Positions 26,644 through 41,465 of a stretch of DNA of 64,000 nucleotides are shown piece by piece. Below the pieces are notes generated by a model. It made no database searches. It was not told where the DNA came from and saw only the letters and a list, made by a program, of their open reading frames with translations. The DNA is from Fuerstiella sp. (GTDB lineage Bacteria; Planctomycetota; Planctomycetia; Planctomycetales; Planctomycetaceae). The DNA lies in contig JAQWOH010000038.1 of the NCBI GenBank assembly GCA_029245955.1, positions 248,001 through 312,000 on the forward strand, written 5' to 3'. Made by a program: the position numbers and the translations under genes. How positions within the stretch are numbered: the stretch's first letter is position 1; every line of letters starts with the position of its first letter.

Positions 26644-28275
26644 TCAAAATAATTCGAAGAAGTTCGTCAGGCTGCCGGACAGTTTCACGATGAACCGAGC
26701 CGCATCGGCACCATTGATGGCTCGGTGGTCATACGACATGGACAGCGGAAGCATGAGTCTCTCGATGATCTTGCCTTCTTCCATCTGCAGCACTTTCTGG
26801 CCGCGCGACATGCCCAGTATGGCGACCTCCGGATGATTCACGATCGGTGTGAAGGACGTGCCTCCAATACCGCCAAGATTTGTGATCGTGAATGAAGCGC
26901 CCTGCATGTCTTCCGGCTTTAGTTTTCGATCCCGCGCTTTCAACGCCAGATCGGTAAGTTCTGCGGCGACCTGCAGTACGTTCTTCTGATCGCAGTTTCG
27001 AATGACAGGGACGACCAGCCCGTTGGGTGTATCGACGGCAACGCCGATGTTGTAGTACTTTTTGAGAATCAGTTCGCCGGATGTCAGGTCGATGCTGGAA
27101 TTGACTTTCGGAAACGTTCTCAGTGCCCCGACGACGGCCTTGATCATAATGGCCGTCATCGTGATCTTGGGCGACTTGGGATTGTCTTTAACGTAACGTT
27201 TACGGGCGGACTCCAGTTCCGTGATGTCCGCCTGGTTGTGTTGTGTGACATGCGGGATGGTGATCCACGCTGAATGCAGGTTTGCGGCAGCAGTCCGTGA
27301 TATCTTGTTGAGTGGTTGTTTTTCGACTGGCCCGAACTTACTGAAGTCCGGCAACGGGGCAGCGGCAACGATTCCCATGCTGGCCGTGCCGCCAGCCACC
27401 TCAGCAGGCTGGGCCAGTCGGGACCTGACATACCCTTCGATGTCTTCTATGACAATCCGCCCTCCCCTGGCGGAACCCCGCAACTGATGCAGATCCACAC
27501 CCAGTTTGCGTGCCAGTCGTCGGGTTGCGGGGCCGGCGGGGGCTGGTGTGCGTTGTGTCGACGGTGAGCCCGTGACGTTGGCCGGTGCCAACGCATCTGC
27601 AGGTGCTGCGACTACTGGGGTTTCCGCACTGGTGACTGGCGAAGCTGTCGAGGCTGGTGTCGCGGGGGCGTCAGCTTCCGGCGCGGTTGAAACCTCGATT
27701 GTGACAAGCGGTTCACCAACGTTGACGGTCTGACCGCCGGCAACATGGATGGCTCTGATTGTCCCCGCATCCGGGCAGTCAATTTCTGCAACAGATTTGT
27801 CCGTTTCCGCTTCGCAGATCACGTCGCCGGCTTTGATCACATCGCCGACTGACACCAGCACCTCGGCGATGTCAACGGAAGTTACACCTTCGGCGACTTC
27901 GGGCAGCGATATTTCAACCTCAAAGTTTTCCGTATCTGAGGCAGGTGCAGCGGGCTGCGGTGGTGCCGTGTCATCACTTATGTTTGTCTTTACGGCCGAC
28001 TCGAGCACCTCTGCCGTGGGGGTAGCGGCACTTGCAGCAGCGTCTTCCAGCAGCACCAAAGGGGTGCCTACAGGCACGGTCTGGCCTGGCGATACAAGGA
28101 TCCTGGCGACTGTGCCGCTGTACGGGCAGTCTATCTCAGCGACAGATTTGTCCGTTTCCACTTCGCAGATGACGGCCCCGGGTTCAATCCTGTCACCTTC
28201 CGCCACAAGGATCTCGGCAATATCGACCGACTCGATACCTTCAGCAACTTCAGGCAGTTTGAATTCAATGGCCAT
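26644..28275 (-). CDS. aceF: Pyruvate dehydrogenase E2, dihydrolipoamide acetyltransferase
   Basis: A 543-residue E2 core enzyme that transfers acetyl groups from lipoamide to CoA. Two lipoyl domains (about 1-78 and 118-198) each contain the lipoylation motif ETDKSVAEIDCP, with the modified lysine in D-K-S. A Pro/Ala linker follows, then a peripheral-subunit-binding domain (RRLARKLGVDLHQLRGS) and the acyltransferase domain ending in SMSYDHRAINGADAARF, where His and Asp are catalytic. The two lipoyl domains are very alike even at the DNA level, suggesting internal duplication. It lies 183 bases after aceE and 6 before lpd. Confidence 0.96.
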   Translation of the reverse strand: MAIEFKLPEVAEGIESVDIAEILVAEGDRIEPGAVICEVETDKSVAEIDCPYSGTVARILVSPGQTVPVGTPLVLLEDAAASAATPTAEVLESAVKTNISDDTAPPQPAAPASDTENFEVEISLPEVAEGVTSVDIAEVLVSVGDVIKAGDVICEAETDKSVAEIDCPDAGTIRAIHVAGGQTVNVGEPLVTIEVSTAPEADAPATPASTASPVTSAETPVVAAPADALAPANVTGSPSTQRTPAPAGPATRRLARKLGVDLHQLRGSARGGRIVIEDIEGYVRSRLAQPAEVAGGTASMGIVAAAPLPDFSKFGPVEKQPLNKISRTAAANLHSAWITIPHVTQHNQADITELESARKRYVKDNPKSPKITMTAIMIKAVVGALRTFPKVNSSIDLTSGELILKKYYNIGVAVDTPNGLVVPVIRNCDQKNVLQVAAELTDLALKARDRKLKPEDMQGASFTITNLGGIGGTSFTPIVNHPEVAILGMSRGQKVLQMEEGKIIERLMLPLSMSYDHRAINGADAARFIVKLSGSLTNFFELF

Positions 28276-28458
28276 AGTTGTTGTTACTCACGGTTACTCA
28301 TTGGTCAGGCGATGCTTGTCTTCGAGTGTCAGGCATCACCTGACCTGCATCGGATTTGAATTCATTCGTGTCGTTTACGCCACCGTCACGGGACTGTTAA
28401 ACGGACTGTAAGGTCGGCCCTGTCCGGGATATTGAGTCAATTGCCCGGTTTTCGCTCT

Positions 28459-31161
<2,703 letters not shown>

Positions 31162-31863
31162 TTGTTTCCCCGCATTCAGGACTGCTGACCGCAATCCACT
31201 GTTATATCCACTTAGACAATGTTCAGGCGTTTGCCTATCAGGCAACGTCGGCCTGTCTTTGATTCCGCTATTCTTCACGTTGCACGGTTTGGGCATTCGA
31301 CCGACGAAATTACGAATTTGCAGCCATCGTTATGCTGAAATCTCGCCGCAAGTAGTGCTTTTGTCGTGATTTGGGCCGACTTTCTAAACACTGGAGTAAG
31401 AAAATCTGAAGCTGTAGTTGCACACAGCGCTGCCGCCTGCTTCAGGAACGCTTGCGTTGCTGGATGCGGTCAGCGAATGTATCTCCGGCGAATCGCCCAA
31501 AGCCGCTGCATTGTAAAGAGTTATGGCCGGAACAATCAATCCGCGGTTCGAAAACGGCTGACCATGGTGACGAATCTCGTCGCTGAGACCACCGGAAGGC
31601 TGTTTTTCGGACGTTCAGCGGACGTTCAGAATAGACGGGCATGTCCGCCGGCATGCGAAGCACTACGTGACCGCCAGCGAATTCGATGGTCTTGACGCGA
31701 TGTGGTGGGCGAAGTCGCTCATGATGGTTCAGGACGTGTGGTCCGCATGAACGGGAGTTTTCACCTTTTGTGGTAAAAAAACGCAATACATCAGCACGGT
31801 CCGCCTTCACACTACGGATTACGGCAGGCCGCCACCACACCGTTAAATCCGACTGGGCGCAGT
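31162..31863. other. Gene-poor region between the cspA terminator and aceE
   Basis: About 700 bases containing the aceE leader and promoter (aceE reads leftward from 31161). Open frames at 31366-31695 (+) and 31442-31840 (-) show no recognisable motif and no Shine-Dalgarno. I find no tRNA or repeat. A decayed gene remains possible. Confidence 0.4.
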
Positions 31864-31897
31864 AAAAAAACGCTGAGGGCCAGTCTGACCCTCGGCG
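31864..31897 (-). terminator. Intrinsic terminator after cspA
   Basis: On the minus strand the sequence reads CGAGGGTCAG, a short loop, then CTGGCCCTCAGCG followed by seven T. The GC-rich stem ends directly in the T-run, as in a canonical rho-independent terminator. It lies 64 bases after the cspA stop and ends the rhlE-small ORF-cspA group. Confidence 0.85.
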
Positions 31898-31960
31898 CCT
31901 AATTCCGTGCCGTAATTTCCTTACGGATCTCTGCGGCAGAACGCCACGTACTCCGATTCT

Positions 31961-32158
31961 TCAGACGACGCGAACGTTCTCAGCGCGCGGACCCTTCGGT
32001 CCCTGTCCGACGTTGTACGATACCTGCTGTCCTTCACGCAATTCGTCGAATCGCACGTCTTCGAGCGCCGAGCTGTGAAAGAACATGTCCTTTCCTGTCC
32101 CATCTTCGATGAAACCAAACCCCTTGTCGGTGATGCGTTTGATTGTCCCTTCTGCCAT
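31961..32158 (-). CDS. Cold-shock protein (CspA family)
   Basis: A 65-residue single cold-shock domain that would bind single-stranded RNA and DNA and loosen RNA structure. RNP1 is KGFGFI (12-17) and RNP2 is DMFFHSSAL. The C-terminal half (FDELREGQQVSYNVGQGPKGPRAENV) is canonical. The 112-base leader after the preceding small gene may carry structure of the kind that regulates cold-shock mRNAs, but I cannot demonstrate it. It lies downstream of an RNA helicase gene, a functionally coherent pair. Confidence 0.96.
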   Translation of the reverse strand: MAEGTIKRITDKGFGFIEDGTGKDMFFHSSALEDVRFDELREGQQVSYNVGQGPKGPRAENVRVV

Positions 32159-32270
32159 GTCTGTAACCCAATACTCTCAAGATTGTTGGTAGTCATTTGT
32201 CCCCGAAACATTTCGCGGACCGATAACCAGCCTAAGATTGTTCGTGTTGTCGCACACCGACCGCCGCGTG

Positions 32271-32438
32271 TCAATTTGCAGCGTTGCGGATATTCGCTTC
32301 AGCGATCAACGATTGCGGTCCTTCACTCGGATCGATTCCCTGTTTTCGCTGGGTGCGGCGAGCGCGTTTAGCTTCGGCCTTCGCCTTTTTATCCATTTCG
32401 CGTTTGCGTTTTTCGTATGTGTTTTGATTCTGTGCGAT
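32271..32438 (-). CDS. Small Lys/Arg-rich protein with an apparent ATC start
   Basis: A 55-codon frame between rhlE and cspA, too short for ordinary ORF calling. It encodes a highly charged helix (YEKRKREMDKKAKAEAKRAR) followed by a short less charged tail. A strong Shine-Dalgarno AAGGAG lies 7 bases before ATC 32438. The in-frame triplet overlapping the Shine-Dalgarno is TGA, so no upstream ATG, GTG or TTG can serve. The first in-frame ATG (32396) would start mid-helix and has no Shine-Dalgarno. Position and composition suggest an RNA-associated accessory to the helicase or cold-shock protein. I recall similar small proteins in other bacteria beside such genes, but cannot verify this. Confidence 0.6.
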   Translation of the reverse strand: MAQNQNTYEKRKREMDKKAKAEAKRARRTQRKQGIDPSEGPQSLIAEANIRNAAN

Positions 32439-32518
32439 GGTTTCTCTCCTTCATTTCTCCGAGAAATCGGTTCTTGTGCTGGTATTTCTAACCACAAAAG
32501 TAACGTTTGGATAGTCCG

Positions 32519-33853
32519 TCAGCCAGTCTGTTTAGAGCGTTGCCGGCTTTGTTGTCCGTTACGTCGTCGTCTCTTTGGCTTTGGTTTATCGGCTTCTCCG
32601 GTCATGCCGGATGAACGACGACGCGAGAATCGCTGAGAGCCCGAGCCCTGCGAAGTACCTTGCTGTGAGCGTCCATTGCGTCGGCCGGATGACGATCGGG
32701 ATTTCTGTTCCGGTCGCCATTGCGGCTGTATTTGCCCATCCGCAAGCGGTATTTTCTGGCCGATGAGCCGCTCAATCGCATGCAGTTCAGAGCCTTCAGA
32801 CGCAGTGCAGAAGGACAACGCAAGACCTTCTGCACCGGCACGCCCGGTGCGGCCGATTCGGTGAACATACGATTCTGGTTCGATTGGCAGGTCGAAATTA
32901 ATCACGTGGCTGATGCCATCAATGTCGATTCCGCGAGCCGCGACGTCCGTGGCGACCAGTACCTGCACCTGTTTGCGCCGAAACGCCTCCAGTGCACGTT
33001 GTCTGGCGTTCTGCGATTTGTTGCCGTGAATGGGGAGGGCCTTGATTCCGCTGCGATCCAGCTTGTCAGCCACCACATTGGCACCGCGTTTCGTCTTCGT
33101 AAATACAATCGCACGTTCGACGTCTCCCGCCGTCAGGATTTGCTGCAACAGAGACGGTTTTCCGTGGCGTTCCACGAACATCAGCCTCTGTTCAATCCGT
33201 TCAACACTGGTCGACTTCGGAGTGACATTAACGCTGACCGGATTCCGCAACAGTCGCTTTGACAATTGAGTGATCTTCGGCGGCATTGTCGCGGAGAAAA
33301 ACAGTGACTGACGCTCTGCCGGCAGATGATTGATAATTCTTCTTAAATCCGGCAGAAAGCCCATGTCCAGCATTCGGTCTGCCTCGTCCAGAACAAAAAC
33401 TTCCAGCTGATCCAGCGTGATGTGACCCTGATTCATCAGGTCCAGCAATCTGCCGGGCGTGGCGACAAGGATATGTGCACCACGCTTCAGTGATCGTACC
33501 TGATTTCCCTGCTTGACGCCGCCGTAGACAAGGACCTGACGAAGTCTGAGATGTCTGCCGTATGTGGCAAAGCTTTCTTCGATTTGAATCGCCAGTTCTC
33601 GTGTTGGAGCCAGGACGAGTACCAGGGGCCGATTGGGCAGGGCCTTGCGGCTGTTTCGTCCCAGCCGATTCAGAATGGGCAATGCAAATGCCGCCGTTTT
33701 TCCGGTTCCCGTCTGAGCACATCCCAGGATATCACGTTTCAGCAGGGCCGCTGGAATCGTCTGAGCCTGAATTGGTGTCGGGACGTCGTACTTCTCTTCG
33801 GTCAATGCACGCTGCAATGGGGCAATTAATTTGAGTTCTTCAAACTTCTTCAA
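32519..33853 (-). CDS. rhlE: DEAD-box ATP-dependent RNA helicase (RhlE-like)
   Basis: A 444-residue RNA helicase. The Q-motif region (PTPIQAQTIP) is followed by motif I AQTGTGKT (46-53), PTRELAIQ, TPGRLLDL, motif II DEAD (in VLDEADRMLDMGFLPD), SAT, and in the second RecA domain ATDVAARGIDI and HRIGRTGRAG. The last 60 residues are a basic Arg/Lys/Ser/Gln-rich tail that would bind RNA non-specifically. RhlE-type helicases act in ribosome assembly and RNA turnover, often at low temperature. A small basic ORF and cspA follow on the same strand, ending in a terminator. Confidence 0.95.
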   Translation of the reverse strand: MKKFEELKLIAPLQRALTEEKYDVPTPIQAQTIPAALLKRDILGCAQTGTGKTAAFALPILNRLGRNSRKALPNRPLVLVLAPTRELAIQIEESFATYGRHLRLRQVLVYGGVKQGNQVRSLKRGAHILVATPGRLLDLMNQGHITLDQLEVFVLDEADRMLDMGFLPDLRRIINHLPAERQSLFFSATMPPKITQLSKRLLRNPVSVNVTPKSTSVERIEQRLMFVERHGKPSLLQQILTAGDVERAIVFTKTKRGANVVADKLDRSGIKALPIHGNKSQNARQRALEAFRRKQVQVLVATDVAARGIDIDGISHVINFDLPIEPESYVHRIGRTGRAGAEGLALSFCTASEGSELHAIERLIGQKIPLADGQIQPQWRPEQKSRSSSGRRNGRSQQGTSQGSGSQRFSRRRSSGMTGEADKPKPKRRRRNGQQSRQRSKQTG

Positions 33854-34586
33854 TTGTGTTCCCTGTGGTATGTGGGGGTGATCTGCGCGAATAGGGATGG
33901 CTATTCGGTGTCTGTGTTGTTAGTTGTCAGGTCGGCTGACGCACTGCTGCCCGAAGGCTGATACGGACCTGGCATGTGAATGCCGCTTTGGACAGATATT
34001 CCGGACAAACAAGAAAGTCACAGAATTCGATGCGTCCTGATTGACGCTGGCGGCTTTCCAGAGCGGTGTACTTAACCGATGGTGGGCAGCAATTTTGCGG
34101 CGAACATGGCGACGCAGATTTCACGGGGCTGCAGGAGGATCCACCTCTGTCAGAAAACCCCGTCTGGCCGAAAAACGTTACCTGCTGATTTCAAGCAACG
34201 CGACTCGCTTTGTCCGACCACTTTAGCGACAGCTTCCGTTTAGAAGCCTCGCCTGAAGGTAGGATAACCCGGACGGCCCGGGACGCCAAGCCGTAATTTG
34301 CAGAAACATCACGTGAGAACAGCTTTTCTCATACAGGACGTTACAAATTCCCTGTCACAACGGCTTTCCCGGAATTTCCTCAATTACGTGGCGTTCGGTT
34401 ACGTTCACTGCCGGTACCGGTCACGTCAAATTCCCCGAACGCCAAATCAGTCATTGGGGCCATTCGTATCATCAGCAGAGCGGAAAAGGCTGCTGCGTCC
34501 TGGCTGCAAAAGGGATCGAGTCGATTGACTGACCGCTCACGGTCGGTAGCCTCCGATGTCTTCTGACACCGACTGGACTCAGACGC
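33854..34586. other. Intergenic region between rhlE and the PhoD-like gene
   Basis: About 730 bases separate two divergent genes and should hold both promoters. Short open frames on either strand have no recognisable motifs. I see no tRNA-like sequence or strong repeat. Confidence 0.4.
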
Positions 34587-36035
34587 ATGACTCGAATTCA
34601 CACCACCCTGCTTCTGCTGACAATCGTCGGCTCTTCACACCGGACCCGGGCCGACGGTCCTTTTCAGGCGACGGGTTTCAAGGTGGGAGAGGTCACTGAA
34701 TCGTCCGCGATTGTGTGGACGCGACTGACATTACGGAAGGAACGCAATTCCAGTGATGCACCTAAGGTTGAGATCGTCTACGAGCAGGCAGCGGGGGGCA
34801 AAGGCAGAAACAGGTCTGTTCGAGGCGTGGTCTTTCCGGCTGGCCTGACTGTTGCAGACATCTTTGAAGCCGCTCCTGGTATGGACGGCGATGTTCGCGT
34901 GGCATATCGCATGCATGATACTATTGACTGGAGGCATACGGGGTGGCATGAAGCCGACGGTCTGCGTGATTTTACCTGTCAGTTCACGCTGGAGGACCTG
35001 AAGCCAAATACACGGTACGACATGCGCGTGGAAACAAGGTCAGTCGCTGGCACGCCCGGTCAGTCACTTGATGGCACGTTCCGCACGGCTCCTGCAAAGG
35101 GCTCGTCCGACCGCGTCGTCTTTACGGTGTCAACCGGCCAGGGTAACGACGATCAGGATCGGCCGGACGGTTTCAATATCTATCCCGAGATGCTGAAGCT
35201 CGACCCGAATTTTTTTGTTCATACCGGTGATATCGTCTACTACGACCGGCTGGCCAAGACGTTGGCGCTGGCGCGGTATCACTGGCAGCGTATGTATAGC
35301 TGGCCGACGAATGTTCAGTTCCATCGCCAGGTATCCAGTTATTTCATCAAGGATGATCACGACACTCTGGTTGACGACTGCTGGCCCACGATGCAGACGC
35401 CGTACATGCATGAGTTCACCTTTCGACAGGGGCTGCAGGTGTTTCGTGAGCAGGTGCCGATGGAAACACACACGTGGCGCACGCGTCGGTGGGGCAGGCA
35501 TCTGCAGATCTGGATGGTGGAAGGGCGAGACTTCCGCAGTTCCAATCGAGATCCGGATGGCCCCGAAAAGACAATCTGGGGACAGGCTCAAAAAGACTGG
35601 TTCAAGGCCAGCGTTACTGAATCTGATGCCACGTTTCGCGTCCTGATCAGTCCAACGCCCATTGTGGGGCCCGATCGTGACACAAAACGGGACAACCACT
35701 CCAACAGCGGATTTCAGACGGAAGGTGATGAATTGCGGGCATTCATCGCGACTCAGGACAATCTTGTTGTGGTGTGTGGCGACCGACACTGGCAGTATAT
35801 GTCGGTCCATCCCGGTACCGGCGTTCGCGAGTATTCATGCGGACCGGCCAGCGACCTGCACGCCAATGGCTGGAATCAGTCAGACTATCGGAAAGACTAT
35901 CATCGGTATCTGAATGTGGTCGGCGGCTTTCTCTCTGCAACTGTCGAGCCAGGCGGTGCTCGGCCGAGGATGACGTTTCGTTATCATGATGTGCACGGCA
36001 AAGTGAACTTCGAAGACACCTTGTCGGCCGAGTAA
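34587..36035 (+). CDS. PhoD-like exported metallophosphatase
   Basis: A 482-residue protein with an N-terminal signal peptide (about 1-23). A fibronectin-like N-terminal PhoD domain follows (GFKVGEVTESSAIVWTRLT), then a metallophosphatase domain. Metal-ligand motifs seen are FVHTGDIVYYD, IKDDHDTLVDDCW and, near the C-terminus, VVCGDRHWQYMSVHPGTG. The PhoD family hydrolyses phosphate mono- or diesters at the cell surface. Only part of the classical PhoD pattern is visible, so the substrate remains open. It stands alone, ahead of a helicase gene on the same strand. Confidence 0.87.
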   Translation: MTRIHTTLLLLTIVGSSHRTRADGPFQATGFKVGEVTESSAIVWTRLTLRKERNSSDAPKVEIVYEQAAGGKGRNRSVRGVVFPAGLTVADIFEAAPGMDGDVRVAYRMHDTIDWRHTGWHEADGLRDFTCQFTLEDLKPNTRYDMRVETRSVAGTPGQSLDGTFRTAPAKGSSDRVVFTVSTGQGNDDQDRPDGFNIYPEMLKLDPNFFVHTGDIVYYDRLAKTLALARYHWQRMYSWPTNVQFHRQVSSYFIKDDHDTLVDDCWPTMQTPYMHEFTFRQGLQVFREQVPMETHTWRTRRWGRHLQIWMVEGRDFRSSNRDPDGPEKTIWGQAQKDWFKASVTESDATFRVLISPTPIVGPDRDTKRDNHSNSGFQTEGDELRAFIATQDNLVVVCGDRHWQYMSVHPGTGVREYSCGPASDLHANGWNQSDYRKDYHRYLNVVGGFLSATVEPGGARPRMTFRYHDVHGKVNFEDTLSAE

Positions 36036-36179
36036 ACGTCACGGAAAACAATTGTGGCAGCGTGTTTTGCTGATTCGTGACCTCGCAGTACACGGGACTG
36101 TTGGAGTTACAGACGCGTCCGCCAGCCTGAGCGGTTCACGAGAACTAGTCACTTGCTTTACCAATTACCGGGGAAACGA

Positions 36180-38879
<2,700 letters not shown>

Positions 38880-38921
38880 CTTGTAGGTAATCAGACAGCA
38901 TTCCTGTAGAAGGCCCTCGCC

Positions 38922-39860
38922 ATGAATTCTCTGAATCGCCGACAGGTGCTGGCATCCGCCGCGGCAGTTGCCGCAGGTGCCGGTCGAACCGGGTTTTCCG
39001 CTGGACCGGCGGCGACCGAATTTCAGTTCAATTATATCGTCGGCTCGTGTATGTACGGCTATCTGTATCTTGGCGAAATTCTGCCGGAGGTTGCCAAATG
39101 CGGTTCCAGGCATCTGGATATCTGGCCCAAGAGCCACGGTAACCAGCGTGAACAGCTGGCCGACATGGGTGAAGAACTGTTTGCGTCTTTGCTGAAGAAG
39201 CACGATGTGTCTCTGGGGTGTATCACCCAATACAAGCTGGGGCCGTTTGGTCTGCAGAATGAAATGCGAATCGCGCAGAGACTTGGCTGTCAGACGATGG
39301 TGACCGGTGGCAGTGGGCCACGAAACCTGAAGGGCGCTGAACTGAAAAAAGCCGTCGGTGACTTCCTCGAAAAGATGAAGCCGCATCTTGAAGTGGCAGA
39401 AGAAACGGGTGTCACCATTGCCATTGAAAATCACGTCAACAACCTGATCGATTCACCGGACTCGCTGAAATATCTGGCTGAGCTGCGACCATCAGAGAAT
39501 ATTGGAATTGCACTTGCTCCCTACCATTTGCCGCAGGATGCCGAACTCATCGCTCAGCTGGTTAAAGACCTTGGCAACGCAACAAAAGTGTTCTACGCAT
39601 GGGAACACGGTGACGGCTGCGTGAAGAGATTGCCCAAGGCACAGGAACTGCTGCAGTTGCCGGCGTACGGACCGCTGGACTTTGGCCCTGTCGTGCAGGC
39701 TTTGGTCGACGTTAACTTTTCGGGCTGGACGGAGATCTTCATGCACCCCGTGCCTCGCGGCATTCCGATCATGGAGACGGCGGCACAGGTCACTGCGGAA
39801 ATCAACAAATCGCGAACTTACCTGTCGGAACAGCTGTCAGCAGTTACCGGTGGAATGTAG
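38922..39860 (+). CDS. Sugar phosphate isomerase/epimerase-like protein with Tat signal
   Basis: A 312-residue protein with a twin-arginine signal (LNRRQVLASAAAVAAGA, residues 4-20) and a xylose-isomerase-like TIM barrel. Strand-end motifs seen are HLDIWPK, TMVTGGSG, IAIENHVN and FSGWTEIFMHPVPRG. Glu and His residues in these motifs probably bind the metal. Such exported TIM-barrel proteins are common in planctomycetes and usually have unknown sugar substrates. It begins 42 bases after the helicase gene and may share its transcript. Confidence 0.85.
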   Translation: MNSLNRRQVLASAAAVAAGAGRTGFSAGPAATEFQFNYIVGSCMYGYLYLGEILPEVAKCGSRHLDIWPKSHGNQREQLADMGEELFASLLKKHDVSLGCITQYKLGPFGLQNEMRIAQRLGCQTMVTGGSGPRNLKGAELKKAVGDFLEKMKPHLEVAEETGVTIAIENHVNNLIDSPDSLKYLAELRPSENIGIALAPYHLPQDAELIAQLVKDLGNATKVFYAWEHGDGCVKRLPKAQELLQLPAYGPLDFGPVVQALVDVNFSGWTEIFMHPVPRGIPIMETAAQVTAEINKSRTYLSEQLSAVTGGM

Positions 39861-39888
39861 TTTCCGGTCTCACGTGTAAAGGCCCTCT

Positions 39889-41163
39889 GTGCCGCGTTCC
39901 AATCCTGTCGTCAGAATCATCCTGCTGGTCTCATGCGCTCATGCGCTGGTTCATCTGCTGGAACAGTCCGTTGCCAGCGTCGAACAGGTGATCTCTGCAG
40001 AGTTTACGCTGAGTTTTAAACAGTCCGGATTTCTGGGGAGTGCACTGCGGCTGCCGTACGGTATCGGAGCTTTTTTTGCCGGGCTGCTGGCGGACCGCTT
40101 CGGCGAGAAACGAATTCTGGTGCTGTATCTGTTCGGGTCGGCACTGGTTTCGGTGTCGTTCTTGGCCAGTGGAGGTGCTTCGGCGATTTACTGTCAGCTG
40201 TTTACCATGGGCGCATTTGCCAGCATGTACCATCCGGCCGGGCTGTCGCTGCTGGCACATGAAACCACTCCGGAAACTCGGTCGCGGGCACTGGGGATTC
40301 ATGGCATCTTTGGTTCTTTGGGAATTGCATCGGCACCATTCGTGGCCGGGCTGATGTTGTCTGTTCGTCCAGGCGACTGGCGAGGCTATTATTGCCTGCT
40401 TGGTGTTGTCAGCTTTACTCTGGCGATGCTGGTGTGGACGTTGTTGAAACCCCAGGCCCGTCCGGCCTGGGGGACACGCCCGCCTGCCGACTCGGGCAAT
40501 ATGGAGTCAGCATCAGGTGTTGCAGAGTCGACAGAGGAGTCTGCTCTCACGTTTCAGTTGTGGCCCTATACGGTGCTGGTGCTGGGCACCGCCCTGGGCG
40601 GCACGATTTATGGTGCGGTCCTGCATTTTCTGCCCCGGTATCTGAAGGAGTCCGGAGCGCTGATGTCGCTGGAAGGGCTGGTCGGACGACCTGTTGGGGA
40701 TGAAGCACTTGGCAATTACGCGGCTGCTCTGGCATTGATCTGCGGCGCATTCGGACAGTGGACCGCCGGGCGGCTGGCGAAGCCGCGATCACTTCCGGTA
40801 CTGCTGTGCGTGGTCTATCTGGCCAACATACCGTTTCTTGTCTGGATGACGTTTGCCGAAGGTTGGCAGCGACTTCTGGCTGCCTGTCTGTGGGCCTTCG
40901 TCCACTTTATGAATCAGCCGTTGTACAACAGTTTGATTCCGGAGTTTCTGCCGCGAAGACGTCTGAGTGTGGGATTTGGATTCAGCAATATGATGGGCTT
41001 TGGTGTTGGTGCATTTGGTCCGCCCCTGGTCGCCCTGTTTGATGAACGGTTCGCTGACTACACCTTCAGCTATTCAGCATTGGCAGTTCTGGCACTTCTT
41101 GCGGCGATGCTGCCACTTCCATTGATGTTCAGCCGATTCGCCCGACGCGAAGGAGCCGCTTAA
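39889..41163 (+). CDS. Major facilitator superfamily transporter
   Basis: A 424-residue, 12-helix transporter. The loop between helices 2 and 3 carries GLLADRFGEKRIL, the MFS motif (G-x-x-x-D-R-x-G-x-[RK]). The two six-helix halves are joined by a polar loop (about 188-218). The substrate is not identifiable. Translation starts at GTG 39889 with AAAGG about 6 bases upstream. It follows the isomerase-like gene by 28 bases, so export or import of a related sugar or acid is possible. Confidence 0.92.
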   Translation: MPRSNPVVRIILLVSCAHALVHLLEQSVASVEQVISAEFTLSFKQSGFLGSALRLPYGIGAFFAGLLADRFGEKRILVLYLFGSALVSVSFLASGGASAIYCQLFTMGAFASMYHPAGLSLLAHETTPETRSRALGIHGIFGSLGIASAPFVAGLMLSVRPGDWRGYYCLLGVVSFTLAMLVWTLLKPQARPAWGTRPPADSGNMESASGVAESTEESALTFQLWPYTVLVLGTALGGTIYGAVLHFLPRYLKESGALMSLEGLVGRPVGDEALGNYAAALALICGAFGQWTAGRLAKPRSLPVLLCVVYLANIPFLVWMTFAEGWQRLLAACLWAFVHFMNQPLYNSLIPEFLPRRRLSVGFGFSNMMGFGVGAFGPPLVALFDERFADYTFSYSALAVLALLAAMLPLPLMFSRFARREGAA

Positions 41164-41465
41164 ACGCGGCCTGAGCGGGCTCGTGGATTGACCCGATCAG
41201 TGCGCACTTGTGCCGCTGTTTGAGTACTTCTTGTGTGGGGGTACGTTCCCGGTGCCTCCGCTCCCGAGTTCAAAGCAGTGGCTTCATCCTGCTCGTCGGA
41301 GGAAATGTTTTCCGCACAGCGGAATATCTTTCCGCCTGCATAGTCGCAGTCTGCCGTGGTACCTGGGGAAAAACGAGTAAGTGAGGCTTTGACGGGGTGA
41401 TCGCTGCACTGCATTACCGTCAAAGTCCGAAGAACTGATACAGGTAGATAACAGGGGGGGCAGGG
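41164..41465. other. Region upstream of the flagellar operon
   Basis: About 300 bases between the MFS gene and the first flagellar gene. It should hold the flagellar operon promoter. I looked for sigma-28 (TAAA...GCCGATAA) and sigma-54 (TGGCAC...TTGC) elements and found no convincing match. A purine-rich GGGGGGGCAGGG lies just before the first ATG. Confidence 0.45.

Noticed and set aside
31442-31840. 132-codon minus-strand open frame upstream of the cspA terminator
   Set aside because: No Shine-Dalgarno, no motif, mixed basic composition with scattered Cys and Trp; more likely chance in a gene-poor stretch.
32306-32497. 63-codon minus-strand frame between rhlE and cspA
   Set aside because: It overlaps the frame that starts at ATC 32438. 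That frame has a well placed Shine-Dalgarno, a regular charged helix and a stop close to cspA; the 63-codon frame has none of these and ends in a run typical of a shifted frame.
41164-41465. Search for sigma-28 or sigma-54 flagellar promoter
   Set aside because: TGGTACCTGGGG near 41356 faintly recalls a -24 element but lacks a -12 GC pair at the right distance; nothing matches sigma-28.
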